NCBI RefSeq assembly: GCF_030272615.1 | Contig: NC_081415.1 | Coordinates: 508,514,873-508,574,872 of the forward strand | Length of the DNA: 60,000 nucleotides | From: Cryptomeria japonica | Taxonomy: Eukaryota > Streptophyta > Pinopsida > Cupressales > Cupressaceae | Direction of reading: 5' to 3' | In this document: positions 32,878-44,192 of the stretch, one piece after another | Layout of the letters: each line of letters begins with the position of its first letter | Numbering within the stretch: position 1 is the first letter of the stretch | The notes under the pieces: generated by a model | What the model was told of the DNA's origin: nothing | The model's database searches: none | Seen by the model: the letters and a program-made list of their open reading frames with translations, nothing else | Made by a program: the position numbers and the translations under genes

Positions 32878-34112
32878 TGTAAAGCGAAAAATCGCGAGCG
32901 AACCCTAAGTGTTCCCCCCACCACTCCAAGGAGAGAGAAAGGGGTTCACTAGGGTTGACGATTTTCACTTAGGGGAGGCTTTACATTCAAAAGAGGGGTT
33001 AAAACCCACAAGATCCAATCCCACACAATGCAAGATTGGATTCTAAATGAGTTTCAAGGGTTAAGACAACAAGGCTACCCTCTTTTGTAAAGAATGTAGA
33101 TAGAAGGATTAAGCTAGGAATGCATGAAAAGTGAGAAAGATTCACTTATAAACAGAGATAGGAATATAGGATGAAGCTGCAGACCTAGAATTAGCAGTAA
33201 AATGTCGAGACGGAGCTGTCCTGCAAATTTGAGTGAAAGTTGACGGGATGATGGTGCCCGACGTGCACACGGTCCTCCGAAAAATCCGCGAAACAAAGGG
33301 GGATCTGTTCGTCTCTGCACAAGGATTCCAGATCTTCAATTACAACCGCGTACCTACAACCTACACACAGAAAAGAGAGGACAATTGGGAGGTTAGGGAT
33401 TAGGGGTTTGCCCTTGGGTCAAACCCCGGTTTTGGAATTAACCAAGAAATGAGAAATGCTGTAAATGTAAATGATTGTAATGTAATAAAGTACTAATAAC
33501 TTGTTGTAAGAATGTTTGTATTCTTACATGTGAAGGTGTAATTGTTGTTGTATGTTGTATGTTGTATGTGATCTCCTCTTCAATGGTTGAATCCTTCTCT
33601 TGAATGCAACACTTAGCCTTGAATGGAGACTTAGAATGATCAATTGCTTGAAGGAATGCTTGAATGCTTGAATGTCGCTTCTGCCTTTTTTCTATCTACC
33701 AAAATGGGAGAGGAAATGTAGTTTATATACTTGTCAATTAGGGTTAAAAGACTGATTTTTCTGACCTTAGGCCGACCTGGGAAGATTATTTTCCAATTTG
33801 CAAACATAAAGACCCGAGACCCAAAAGAGACCGGGCCCAAAAATAGGGCCAGGGACCAGGGCACTGGGCGCCATGGTCCTGGGGGACCAGGGCGCTGGGC
33901 ACCCTAGTCTTGAAGGACCAGGGCGCTGGGCGCCATGGTCCCACCTCCAGGGACAACAGGGTGCAAGGAGGATCAGGCTAGGGTGCTGAAAAATGCAGTT
34001 TTTGATGTCATGAACAAGTTTCAGGGTCTCCATTTAGGTTCAGTGTTGCGTTGCCATCATGAAGACCCAAATACGGTCGAAATTGCAAGTGTCGCAATTT
34101 TAGGACACTAAA
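32878..34112 (-). repeat. 3' LTR (element orientation) of the gag-only element
   Basis: Matches 39473-40722. Its element-sense start reads TTTAG instead of TGTAG, so the terminal TG is mutated. It contains GC-rich hairpin units at 33853-33942. Confidence 0.9.
33853..33942 (-). repeat. Three GC-rich hairpin units inside the LTR
   Basis: GGACCAGGGC(A/G)CTGGGCG-type units repeat three times. Units one and three begin GGACCA and end TGGTCC and so fold on themselves. The same block lies at 40463-40552 in the other LTR. Each unit holds a GGCGCC-like centre. Confidence 0.75.
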
Positions 34113-34127
34113 TTTAGCCCCCACTTT
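34113..34127 (-). promoter_or_regulatory. Polypurine tract of the gag-only element
   Basis: On the minus strand AAGTGGGGGCTAAA runs directly into the 3' LTR. Confidence 0.75.
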
Positions 34128-34877
34128 AGCGGGAGTATAAGCGTACGCTCATACTTCCGGTAAAGTACAAGGAAACAACATTGAAAGACTTTCACCACGT
34201 CAAGGAGGCAAGACACACCAAGCCCCCAGTGGACTAAGGATCTTACGACTTCGATTGACAAAGTAAAAGGGAAGATTACGAGGGAGAACCATGACTGTCA
34301 GTAGTAAGGTTCCCTCACTATGAATCATGCAAGAGAAATACCAAAAATTTTCAAGGCAAAGCTAAGTTTGCCAAGAAATTTTCAAGTATCCTGAAGGGAT
34401 AGACGGGGTGTATGCCCCCCTATGTTAAAGCGATCACACACACCTCAACGGGGGTGATTGCTTTAAGGTAGTGATACACATAAGAAATGAGAAGGGAAAG
34501 GAGCACGCTATCACAAAGATTTAGCCCCCAAGTGTGAGATAAACCCAAGGATAATAGACACAAGACACAAAGCGCGAGGTGACTTCGCTTTCCTCGGGGT
34601 CAGTATGCTGTATGATAATTCATGTATATCATATGTATGTATGCATAATTTTTCTTCATTCCCCAATCAAGGAAGGTCACCTAGAAGAAGGGAACACATG
34701 TGTCTTTTGAGTCAACATGAGAGAGACCAAAAGAGATCTCAATGCTTTGCATCGTCCTCAAGTAGACAACACTAAGGACAAAAAATAGAAGAATGAGAAT
34801 AACACATAGAGGAAGTAACAAAAGAGAGAGAGGAGGAGAGAATCTGCTATGCTAATGAAACTAGTCTAGCATGTCAT
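34128..34877 (-). other. 3' untranslated interior of the gag-only element
   Basis: Between the end of the coding frame and the polypurine tract. No gene or pol remnant is recognisable on either strand. Confidence 0.55.
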
Positions 34878-36125
34878 CTACCCCTTGATCTTGCTGATCA
34901 ATGTTTCGAGAAGGCAGGAACACGCTAGAGGAGGAACATCCAACACAACAGATGGAGCTATCACAAGATCCAAACAAGGGCTATGTTCATGTTCCAAGCC
35001 ATGTTGTTCTTGTCTAGGAGCTAGGATAAGTGCTTTAGAAAATTCGTTAGATAGATGGTTATCAACATCAACATATTCATATTCACTATTAGAAGCAAGA
35101 GAAGTAACATTTTCATCATGAATAACATTTTCATCTATATCATCATCAAGATTTATAAAAATAGGATCTTTAACTCGCACAGGATCAAAACCATCATGCA
35201 TCTTATGTTTAGGAGATTTTGGAGAAAATGGAATAATGCTTGTTGAAGGTGTTTTTGGGGATTGCAAAGTTTGAGAAGCAGCTGCTTGAGTTCTAAGATG
35301 ACGCTTTCATCGGCGTTCACGCGCAGAATGATTTCGTCTAGTCTTAGTAGGAAGTGGAGAAGATTGAGGAGGAGGAATGTTCTCATCCTTATCACTTGGG
35401 TGTTTAGGTTGTGGTTTCGTAGGCTGGATAATAGGAGAAGAGGAAGGTCTCTTCTCTTTATAAAAGGAAGGAGGAGGAACTGCTCCATATAAAGGAGGAA
35501 TATTTGGTTTAGGAAGGAGACCAAGTCCATCATGATGAGGAGGTATAGGTCTACTTTTAGAAAGTTTATTAGACATAGACATAGTCACATCCATAGGAAT
35601 GGGTTGGGAATCTTCTTGAGGAAAGACATTAGTTTTATCTTTCAAAGGAAGAACTTCCTTCTCAATAACGATAGGAATATCAAGTTTGGGTGTTCTAGGT
35701 TCACTTAGAGATAGGATCATATCTGTTTTCCACTTTTGATAATATTTGAAAAGATGATCACTTCGCGGAGGAAGAGATTGGAATTGTTTAGGCCAAAAAT
35801 AATCAATAGGAACACTAGAAGTTCTTTCAGCTGGTTTAAAGAGACTATGATTGACAGCAACAACTTCACCATTATGGGGAAATTTAAAACACTTATGAAT
35901 AGGAGAAGCAATAGCTTTCATGGAAGATAGCCAAGGATAGCCTAGCTTCACACGAAATTGTTCAGATGAAGGAATAATAGCAAAGCTCACATCAAGGGAT
36001 TTGTTATGGACCTCAATAGGTAATGTAATAGAACCAATTGCAGGAGAAGAAAATGCATCAAATAATTTCACAATCACATCTGTTTTGTCATAGATCACTT
36101 GATTCAATTGCAAAGTAAAAAGAAA
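34878..36125 (-). pseudogene. Protease-like and proline-rich extension of gag-only element
   Basis: Continues the gag frame after TAA at 36126-36128. It starts FLFTLQLNQVIYDKTD and contains ITLPIEVHNKSLDVSFAIIP and FRVKLGYPWLSSMKAIAS, which match the aspartic-protease-like domain next to gag in Tat/Athila elements. The active-site block at the end of the gag frame reads VLIDPSCMVNVI, with DPS where D(T/S)G is expected, so it is probably catalytically dead. A Pro/Ser/Lys-rich stretch follows, TGA at 35307-35309, then an acidic tail (INLDDDIDENVIHDENV) ending at 34878. No RT motif follows. Confidence 0.8.
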
Positions 36126-38291
36126 TTATTCAGTAATAACATTAACCATGCACGAAGGATCAATAAGCACTCCACGGCAAGGTGTATTCTTGACTTTTGA
36201 AACTATGTATAAAGGATCATCAGGTGCCCTGATAGTTTCACTAGAATCAAATGTGATGGAAGGTTCTTTAGGGTTTTCTTGCTGCTCTACAAAGTTAATC
36301 ACATTCGGAGTCATAGACACAAGACCATCATATGAGAAAGAGGAATCATTAGTCTCAATCATATTAGAGGTATGAGAAGGTAATGGATCAGTAAAAATAT
36401 TAAGATTTTGGTTAGGAGGAGCTACAGATGTGTTACCTTTATCATTCACTCCTGAAACAGAGATAGTATTATTATCAATCAAATCTTGAATTTTACCCTT
36501 TAAAGCAAAACATTTTTCAGTATCATGCCCAGGTTGATGATGAAATTGACAAAAAGATTTGTTATCAAAATAGGGTGAATTAATCTTTGCAGGATCTATT
36601 TGCCTTATAGGAGGAAGAGTAAGCACATTTTGTTCCAATAACTTATTCATAATACTATGCAATGATTCATTCAAAGGAGTAAACTTTCTTTCTTTCTTGA
36701 AAAACTTAGAAATAGGAGGCACACCTGATGCTGCATTCACATTGTTGTTGATGATGTTTTCATTGAATTTAACGGACTCTTTGTTCGGTTTAAACTTCCC
36801 AAATGGTTGTTGACTACTATCACCCTTATCACTCGGAGCCATAGGATTTGCTTGTTCCATTTGACTCACAGTCAGTTGATAATTGTGAAGAGTTGCACAC
36901 AACTGTTGGAAAGAAGTAAACTCAGAAAATAGAAGTTTTTCTCTAATATCTTTTTGTAAATTAGAAATAAATATTCTTTGAATATCATTGTTAGGCATTG
37001 GAAAAGAGATTTGAGGATACAAATGCTTATATCTACCAATGAAATCAGTCACTTTTTCTTTAACACCTTGTTTACAATGCATTAAATCAATCAAAGTAAC
37101 TTTAGGACTTATATTGTTTTGAAATTGTTGAATAAAAGCATTTGCAAGGTGTTGAAAAGAAGTAATAGAATAGGAAGGCAACGAGAAATACCATTGTAGA
37201 GCCTTATCTCTTAATGTCCTAGTAAACAGTTTTGCAAGCAACCTTTGGTCATAAGCAAAATCGGTACATATTGTTTGAAAAGTCTTAACATGTGTTAGAG
37301 GATCACCTTTACCATTATAAAGCTCCAAATGCGGGAGTTCAACATGCTTAGGAGGGATAGCTCGAACAATGTCAAGAGAAAGTGGGCTCGCAACATCAAA
37401 TGTGGGCACATTAAACTTAGATTGATCCATAGAGGCAATTTGTTGCTGTAAAGAAGAGACAATTTGTGCAAGATTGTTAATGGTCACTTCAGTCAAAGAG
37501 TTCATATTAGACGTGTTAGATTGAGATGGAGGTATTATGTTATTGAAATGAAGTATTGATTGAGAGTAAGGTGGCGGGACACTATGATAGTTAGTCATAG
37601 GAGATGATTGAAAAGGAGGAACACTACAAGGAGGAATGGAATGGTTGAATGAATTGCCCCCTTGTGTGATGTTCATTTGTGGAGATGTAATAGGGACACT
37701 CATTGAAGGAATGAATGAAGAAGTTGGATTAAATGAAGGAAGAGGGTTAATTGAAGAAGAAGGATTGCCCCCATGACTGGTGATCATAGGCGGAATGTCT
37801 TGTATAAAAGTAGTCATTATGTTTGATGTAAAGGTAGGTATACTAGCAATAGAAGTTGTCAAAGGAATAGAATGATTAACTTGAGTGGGAGATTGTGTAT
37901 AACCTAAAGTTTCGGCACAACTCTTCATAGGCATCACATTCGAATCCACAATGTGTGCAATACCACGCAAAATATCAATTCCATTCTTATCACTTTGAAC
38001 CATACGTTTTAGACCCTCAATTAATGAAAGAGCTTGACTATCGGGATACTCTTGAGACATCCATTGCTGAAAATCATCAAATTGGTTATCCAATTTTGAA
38101 AGTTGTTCTACAGAAACCTCATGGAGAGCTTCTTCATCATTAGGAGGATTAAAGGAATCACCCATGTCCTCGTTAAAAAGGCCATTCAAATTAGGTTCCA
38201 TCTCCTCAGTAATTAAACCTTGGAAAGACTTAATTCTATGGCTTCGTCTAATGGGAATAGTGTAAGTAGGGCTTATTGTTGTAAAACTCAT
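36126..38291 (-). CDS. gag of the non-autonomous LTR element
   Basis: 721 codons from MSFTTISPTYTIPIRRSH. Residues 1-290 are low-complexity Ser/Pro/Asn-rich. Residues ~305-480 form the capsid-type gag domain: HVELPHLELYNGKGDPLTHV, DKALQWYFSLPSYSITSF, HCKQGVKEKVTDFIGRYKHL, LQKDIREKLLFSEFTSF. A zinc-knuckle-like CQFHHQPGHDTEKCFALKG lies at ~590, with QDLIDNNTI after it, as in the Tat gag (QDLIDRGDI). Its terminal TAA lies in the protease-like domain. The frame is otherwise open, which suggests fairly recent activity or selection while mobile. Its product would form particles that package its own RNA, with enzymes supplied in trans. Confidence 0.9.
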   Translation of the reverse strand: MSFTTISPTYTIPIRRSHRIKSFQGLITEEMEPNLNGLFNEDMGDSFNPPNDEEALHEVSVEQLSKLDNQFDDFQQWMSQEYPDSQALSLIEGLKRMVQSDKNGIDILRGIAHIVDSNVMPMKSCAETLGYTQSPTQVNHSIPLTTSIASIPTFTSNIMTTFIQDIPPMITSHGGNPSSSINPLPSFNPTSSFIPSMSVPITSPQMNITQGGNSFNHSIPPCSVPPFQSSPMTNYHSVPPPYSQSILHFNNIIPPSQSNTSNMNSLTEVTINNLAQIVSSLQQQIASMDQSKFNVPTFDVASPLSLDIVRAIPPKHVELPHLELYNGKGDPLTHVKTFQTICTDFAYDQRLLAKLFTRTLRDKALQWYFSLPSYSITSFQHLANAFIQQFQNNISPKVTLIDLMHCKQGVKEKVTDFIGRYKHLYPQISFPMPNNDIQRIFISNLQKDIREKLLFSEFTSFQQLCATLHNYQLTVSQMEQANPMAPSDKGDSSQQPFGKFKPNKESVKFNENIINNNVNAASGVPPISKFFKKERKFTPLNESLHSIMNKLLEQNVLTLPPIRQIDPAKINSPYFDNKSFCQFHHQPGHDTEKCFALKGKIQDLIDNNTISVSGVNDKGNTSVAPPNQNLNIFTDPLPSHTSNMIETNDSSFSYDGLVSMTPNVINFVEQQENPKEPSITFDSSETIRAPDDPLYIVSKVKNTPCRGVLIDPSCMVNVITE

Positions 38292-39472
38292 GCACTAGAG
38301 AGGGAGAGAAGATTTTGAATTTAGAGGTAGCAAATTTCAACAAAATCAGCCAATCTCCTAGATTTAAGCTGTTAAATACAATCACGACAATCTCCCAAAA
38401 TTTCAGAAAAAATGTCAGGGACCGTGGCGCTCGGAGTGCACACGGTCCTCGCAACTTTTTTTGAAATTTGCAGGGATGAAAGTTATGATGATTTTAAAGC
38501 TAATCTGAAAAAATTGAGTGATTTTAAGATCTGTAGATAGGCCAAATTAAAGTAGCAATCTCAAAATTGAACCCTACCAAGATTGTTGAAAATGCAAAAT
38601 TTGAATTTTGAAAAAGAGAGGGAAACTGAAATTTTGGATTTTATGATTTTAGAGGGAATACCAAAAGCAATGCAAGTTTTGAATTTTAAAAGTTGACTCA
38701 ATTTCACGCAAAATTCAATTTTGAAAGCGGAAATCAAAGTTGTCGCAATTAAACATTTAATTTCAAAAGTCACAAATTGCAAAAATTTGAATAAAGCACT
38801 GAAATTTTGAATGAATGCCGACACACTTTTCAAATTTAGGACAGTAAGAACACAATTTTGACACAAAATTTCAATTTCAATGATTTTTGAATGATTAGAA
38901 GCCTTAATCCAAGCAATCCCTGGACCAACTTTGACTTTAATTTTGAAAGTGTTAGAATTGATAAAATCAGCCAAAATTCTGGATTTTAGCAGAAAAATAC
39001 AGTAAGATCTAACTCCCGAAATTTCAGAAAAAATGTCGGGGACGATGGCGCTCGGGGTGCACACGGTCCTCGCAACTTTTTTCCAAATTTTCAGGGATGA
39101 AAGATATTATGATTTTATTACGGAATCCATAGTTACAGCTGATTTGGAAATGTTTTGGTTAGTGAAATTATCAGTCAAAGGTTGAATCAAGAGGGTTTTA
39201 AAAGTTAGGGTTTTGACACTTAACCACTTAATTTTTAGAATTAAAGCACAAATATGAATTGACAATTTGCAATAGAAGGGTAGATCTGAAACAAGCATTA
39301 ATAATTAAACATTTCACAAGCTCAATTACTAAAAAGAAAATTTAGGGTTTTTATGCAATTAACCTCTAAACTTTGCAGAATGTCAAACATGGAAATGTAA
39401 TCAAGGAAGCCAATTTTTTTCAGATCTAACCATGAATAATCAGAAAGGATGTTCACGTCGGGTTCACCAAAA
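38292..39472 (-). promoter_or_regulatory. Leader of the gag-only element with duplicated hairpin block
   Basis: A 1.2-kb untranslated leader. A ~100-bp block recurs at about 38396-38500 and 39018-39115 (ATTTCAGAAAAAATGTC(A/G)GGGAC ... GTGCACACGGTCCTCGCAAC). In the first copy GGACCGTG (38419-38426) pairs perfectly with CACGGTCC (38441-38448). A related block occurs in the LTRs near 33250 and 39850. These may be packaging or dimerisation signals; inference. Confidence 0.6.
39449..39470 (-). promoter_or_regulatory. Candidate primer-binding site of the gag-only element
   Basis: On the minus strand TGGTGAACCCGACGTGAACA lies a few bases after the 5' LTR end (39473). It has the TGG start of a site complementary to a tRNA CCA end. 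The matching tRNA was not identified. Confidence 0.6.
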
Positions 39473-40722
39473 TGTAAAGTGGAAAATCACGAGCGAACCC
39501 TAAGTGTTCCCCCCACCACTCCAAGGAGAGAGAAAGGGGGTCACTAGGGTTGACGGTTTTCACTTAGGGGAGGCTTTACATTCAAAAGAGGGGTTAAAAC
39601 CCACAAGATCCAATCCCACACAATGCAAGATTGGATTCTAAATGAGTTTCAAGGGTTAAGACATCAAGGCTACCTTCTTTTGTAAAGAATGTAGATAGAA
39701 GGATTAAGCTAGGAATGCATGAAAAGTGAGAAAGATTCACTTATAAATAGAGATAGGAATATAGGATGAAGCTGCAGACCTGGAATTAGCAGTAAAATGT
39801 CGAGACGGAGCTGTCCTGCAAATTTGAGTGAAAGTTGACGGGATGATGGTGCCCAGCGTGCACACGGTCCTTCGAAAAATCCGCAAAACGAAGGGGGATC
39901 TGTTTGTCTTTGCACAAGGATTCCAGATCTTCAATTACAGCCGCGTACCTACAACCTACACACAAAAAAGAGAGGATGATTGGGGGGTTAGGGATTAGGG
40001 GTTTGCCCTTGGGTCAAACCCCAGTTTTGGAATTAACCAAGAAATGAGAAATGCTGTAAATGTAAATGATTGTAATGTAATAAAGTACCAATACCTTGTT
40101 GTAAGAATGTTTGTATTTTTACATGCGAATGTGTAATTGTTATTGTATGTTGTATGTTGTATGTTGTATGTGATCTCCTCTTCAGTGGTTGAATCCTTGT
40201 CTTGAATGCAACACTTAGCCTTGAATGGAGACTTAGAATGATCAATTGCTTGAAGGAATGCTTGAATGCTTGAATGCTTGAATGTCGCTTCTGCCTTTTT
40301 TATATCTACCAAAATGGGAGAGGAAATGTAGTTTATATACTTGTCAATTAGGGTTAAAAGATTGATTTTTCTGACCTTAGGCCGACCTGGGAAGATTATT
40401 TTCCAATTTGCAAACATAAAGACCTGAGACCCAAAAGAGACCGGGCCCAAAAATAGGACCAGGGACCAGGGCACTGGGTGCCATGGTCCTGGGGGACCAG
40501 GGTGCTAGGCGCCCTAGTCCTAAAGGACCAGGGCACTGGGTGCCATGGTCCCACCTCCAGGGACAGCAGGGTGCAAGGAGGATCAGGCCAGGGTGTTGAA
40601 AAATGCAGTTTTTGATGTCATGAACAAGTTTCAGGGTCTCCATTCAGGTTCAGTGTTGCGTCACCATCGTGAAGACCCAAATGCGGTGAAAATTGCAAGT
40701 GTCACAATTTTAGGACGCTACA
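39473..40722 (-). repeat. 5' LTR (element orientation) of the gag-only element
   Basis: 1,250 bp, TG...CA on both strands (element-sense start TGTAGCGTCC). Pairs with 32878-34112. Confidence 0.9.
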
Positions 40723-40727
40723 CTTTT
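40723..40727 (+). repeat. Target-site duplication CTTTT (right)
   Basis: Second copy of CTTTT; the outer LTR sequence resumes directly with GTATAAACAAATTCTG. Confidence 0.85.
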
Positions 40728-40887
40728 GTATAAACAAATTCTGTTTCCTGTCATAATTGGAACAAGCTATAGTTGTATTGGTTCACTGGTTAATTCCTAA
40801 ACTTCCTATCATTATTACCTTGTCTTTTCATTGAAAGTGCGTATGTGTTCTTTATTGATTTTGTGATCAACAAGGCATGCTATCCTA
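40728..40887 (+). repeat. 5' LTR of outer gypsy, right part
   Basis: Aligns with 52945-53101 (TTGTATTGGTTCACTGGTTA, TTCCTAAACTTCCTATCATT), completing the LTR split at 32877. Confidence 0.85.
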
Positions 40888-40888
40888 G

Positions 40889-40900
40889 TGGTATCAAAGC
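40889..40900 (+). promoter_or_regulatory. Primer-binding site, tRNA-iMet type
   Basis: TGGTATCAAAGC differs at one base from the common TGGTATCAGAGC complement of initiator tRNA-Met and lies just after the LTR. Confidence 0.8.
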
Positions 40901-40934
40901 CTAAAAGAGTTTGGGCTTGAGTTGAGATGACATA

Positions 40935-42120
40935 ATGCCTCCAAGGAGAATGGGTAGAGGAGCTTGAGGAAGAGGTAGAAGAGGACCTGATGAAGGAATC
41001 CAAGAATTTTGGTAACATTTGATGGACCAAATGGATGATATGGGAAAGGGAACATAGAAGAGGAATCCTTGATGATGATGTCAATGATAATGAAGAGGAA
41101 GAATGACCCCAAGATGATAAGGGGGAAGAAAATGAAGAACTTGAAAGGTTTGAGGAGAGACTGTTGAGGACAATGTTGAATGTGGTTTCGAAACCCAAGA
41201 TAGAGGTTCCTACATATTTGGGAAGCCTCAATGGTGAAGATCTAATTGATTGGATCAATGAATTGGATGAGTACTTCAAGTATGAGGGAGTGGCAGAGGA
41301 AAGGTGAGTTAAATTTGCTTGCACCAGATTGAAGGGCTACACTTTTATGTGGTGAGACTTTGTCCAATCTGATAGAAGAAGGAAGAACATAGAAAAGATT
41401 AACTCATGGAGTCAAATGGTTCCAAAATTGAAGAATAAGTTCCTTCGTGGAGACTATCAAGCAAATCTTTTCAAAAGATTGTAGAATTTGAAATAATAGG
41501 ACATTACAGTCAAAGATTACACCAAAGAATTTTATAAATTGGTGATTCTATCTGGCCATAGTGGGGGAGATATAGAGAAAATAACAAGATATATTAATGG
41601 GTTGAAGTATAGTTTGTAAGACAAATAAATTCTTGTGTCCCCTAGAATCCTTGAAGAGGCTTATCAACTAGCTTTAAAGGTAGAGGATAAATTGTAGCGG
41701 AAGAAAAATCAGCAAGAGAGGAAGAGAGAAAGGGGTTTTAGAGGAAGGGGACAACAATTTAGTAGAGGAAACCAACACCATCAAGGAGAAGAGGCTGGAA
41801 GTAGTAGTAGGAAAACCGACAATGATAGAGAAGGTTACCAAAATAAAGGTGGAAGATCATATGGAAGTGGTGGTTCACAAGGTAGAGAAAGAAAATTCAC
41901 TGGAAAATGCTTCAAGTGCAATCAATTTGGGCACAAGGGTTGGGAATGCTTCGAGTCTTCTCAAGGAGAGCATATGCAGTTTTAAAGAAGTAATCAAATT
42001 GTTTATGCTGATAAATAAAGTGTGGGGTCACCTTTTCACCATAAAGAGGAGCCAGAATTTGGAGAATCTTTGTTGCTTAAGAGGGTATTGTTGAATCCCC
42101 AAAAAGAAAACCAAGAACCC
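40935..42120 (+). pseudogene. gag of outer gypsy element, decayed
   Basis: Frames with many stops from ATG 40935 (MPPRRMGRGA). Recognisable blocks: VPTYLGSLNGEDLIDWINE, DYTKEFYKLVILSGHSGGD and a zinc knuckle CFKCNQFGHKGWEC at about 41910. Basic Arg/Gly/Gln-rich sequence precedes the knuckle. The order and motifs match gypsy gag of the type seen at 4995-5384. Confidence 0.8.
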
Positions 42121-42179
42121 ATTCAAAGGAGAGCCTTATTCAAAACCACGGTAAATGATGTAGAATGATTATTTATAGT

Positions 42180-43757
42180 TGTAGTATAGATAATATTGTT
42201 ACAATAGAGATGGTAGATAAGTTGTCCCTTAAAAGAATCAAGCATCCGTCTTTGTATAAGGTGTCATGGTTGTAGAAAGGTCATCAATTTCCGGTAAGTG
42301 AGTAGGCTTATGTTGATTTTCAGATTGGTGGATACAAAGATAGTGTATTGTGTGATATAATGCCCATTGATGTGTGTCGTGTATTTCTTGGAAGACCGTG
42401 GCAATTTGATAGGAAGATGGTGCATAATGGAAGGGATAACACATATACCATAGAAGAGGATGGAGTCAAGCATACCTTGATGCCTCTCTACGAGAAAGAA
42501 GCAAGAAACAATGATTGTAGAAGCAACAAAGTTATGTTGGTAAGTGGTAAGGAATTCATACATGATATGAAGGATGAGGAAGTAGGATTTGCTTTGGTTC
42601 TTAAACCTAGGTATGTGTTTACTACCATAAAACTTGACGATTTACCTCTTGAAGTGCAATGTGTTTTGAATGTACATTTAGATATTGTTGCATCTAACTT
42701 GCCTAGTGCACTGCCACCTATGAGAAGCATTAGCCATCATATTGATTTGATTCCAGGAGATAGCCTTACCAACAAGGAAGCCTATAAGTTGACACCTATG
42801 GAAAATGAAGAGATAAGGAAGTAAGTGGAGGACTTTTTGAAGAAGGGTTTGATAAGGGAAAGCCTAAGTCCTTGTGTTGTTCCCACAATACTTGTGCCAA
42901 AGGAAGAAGGGGAATGACGCATGTGTATTGATTCAAGGGCTATTAATAAGATTAATATAAGATATAGGTTTCCCATTCCTATAATATAAGATTTAATGAA
43001 TTGTTCAAGTGGTTCTATGCATTTTTCTAAGATAGACTTAAAAATTGGATACCACCAAATAAGAATTAGAGAAGGTGATGAATGGAAGACAACGTTTAAA
43101 ACTAGTGATGGTTTGTATGAATGGTTGGTTATGCCTTTTGGATTGTCTAACACACCCAACACTTTTATGAGACTAATGAATGAGGTTTTGAAACCATTCC
43201 TTGGTAAATTTGTGATTGTATATTTGGATGACATTAAGGTGTTTAGCAGGTCTAAAGAAGAGAATCTAGAGTATTTGAGGCAAGTACTGAGGATGATACA
43301 TGAGGAGAACTTGCAAATAAATCTCAAGAAGTGTGTCTTTTTACAAATCGAATTAATCTATTTGGGATTTGTGGTGTCCAAATATGAACTAAAGATGGAA
43401 AAGGAAAAAGTACAAGTCATACTTGAATGAACAACACCAATTTAAGTGTAATGGAGGTAAGAAGTTTTCATGGTCTTGCAAGATTTTATAGGAAATTCAT
43501 TAGAAATTTAAGTCATGTGGTAGCACCTATTCTTGAGACTATTAAGGGAAATAAGAGACCATTTTGAATGTACTAGGAGGTCTGAAGAAAGTTTTAAATT
43601 TCTTAAACAAAAGGTTAGTGAGCAGCCCATTCTTACTTTGCCTAATTTTGACAAAGTGTTTCAAGTAGCGTGTGATGCTAGTCGATTGGCTATTGGGGCA
43701 GTCCTAAGTCAAGAAGGTAAACTAGTAGCATAGTTCAATGAGAAGTTAAATGAGGCC
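42180..43757 (+). pseudogene. Protease-RT-RNase H start of outer gypsy pol
   Basis: Reads DSVLCDIMPIDVCRVFLGRP (protease-RT junction) at 42340, then the RT region: [63 protein letters not shown], catalytic [11 protein letters not shown] at ~43220, then SEQPILTLPNFDKVFQVACD and AIGAVLSQEGKLVA of RNase H. Stops at about 42822, 42915, 42987 and 43430 break it. It is cut at 43757 by the copia-like insertion and resumes at 47100. Confidence 0.85.
43753..43757 (+). repeat. Target-site duplication AGGCC (left)
   Basis: AGGCC before CGTTGGAG; repeated at 47095-47099. Confidence 0.8.
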
Positions 43758-44180
43758 CGTTGGAGTAATTTTAGGACAATTATTTAATTATTTATTAATT
43801 AGGTCCTTTAATTGTTTTTTTCACTTAACCGAAAGTTAGGTGCTTTATTTTATCTTGGTGTTTTTCTTTTTTAGTCTTAACTCACTTAGATGCACTTCTA
43901 GTTAGATTTTTTAGCTTGTAGTTGAGCTTAATTTAGCTCATACTTTGCATTGCTTTAATTCTTCTAATTTTAAGATTAGGGCATCTCTTGCTTTCTATAA
44001 AGCAAGTTATTCATTCATTGTAATTGTACCTTTAATAATGAATCTTCTATTCTTTTGTGCATCAATACAAAATTCTTTGGTTGTTATAGAGAATATAATT
44101 TTTTCTTGATCTCTTTTGTGTGATAGGTATTTTTCTTGTAGACGATTCTTGGTTCTTGTGGTTGATCATCAACTTCTACA
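43758..44180 (+). repeat. 5' LTR of copia-like element
   Basis: 423 bp from CGTTGGAGTAATT (terminal TG now CG) to CTTCTACA. TATA-like CTATAAAGCAAG near 43996. Confidence 0.88.
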
Positions 44181-44192
44181 TGGTATCAGAGC
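44181..44192 (+). promoter_or_regulatory. Primer-binding site, tRNA-iMet
   Basis: TGGTATCAGAGC directly follows the 5' LTR, the canonical initiator-Met complement. Confidence 0.9.

Larger units (their letters stand above)
32878..40722 (-). mobile_element. Non-autonomous gag/protease-only LTR retrotransposon, 7.85 kb
   Basis: Two ~1.24-kb LTRs, an exact CTTTT duplication, a candidate primer site and a polypurine tract define a complete element reading on the minus strand. The only coding content is a gag-like protein with a protease-like and proline-rich extension (38291-34878). There is no RT, RNase H or integrase anywhere in the 5.4-kb interior, so it must have moved using enzymes of another element. 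Gag resembles the Tat-like gag at 8159, including the unusual C-H-H-C motif, suggesting a Tat-type helper. The LTRs differ by a few percent. Confidence 0.9.

Noticed and set aside
33114-33339. Short minus-strand frames duplicated at 39709-39934
   Set aside because: Both lie in the two LTRs of the gag-only element; duplication reflects the LTR pair, not a gene family.
33640-34033. Frames of 74-88 codons repeated at 39995-40643
   Set aside because: LTR sequence again; the apparent peptides are translations of GC-rich hairpin repeats.
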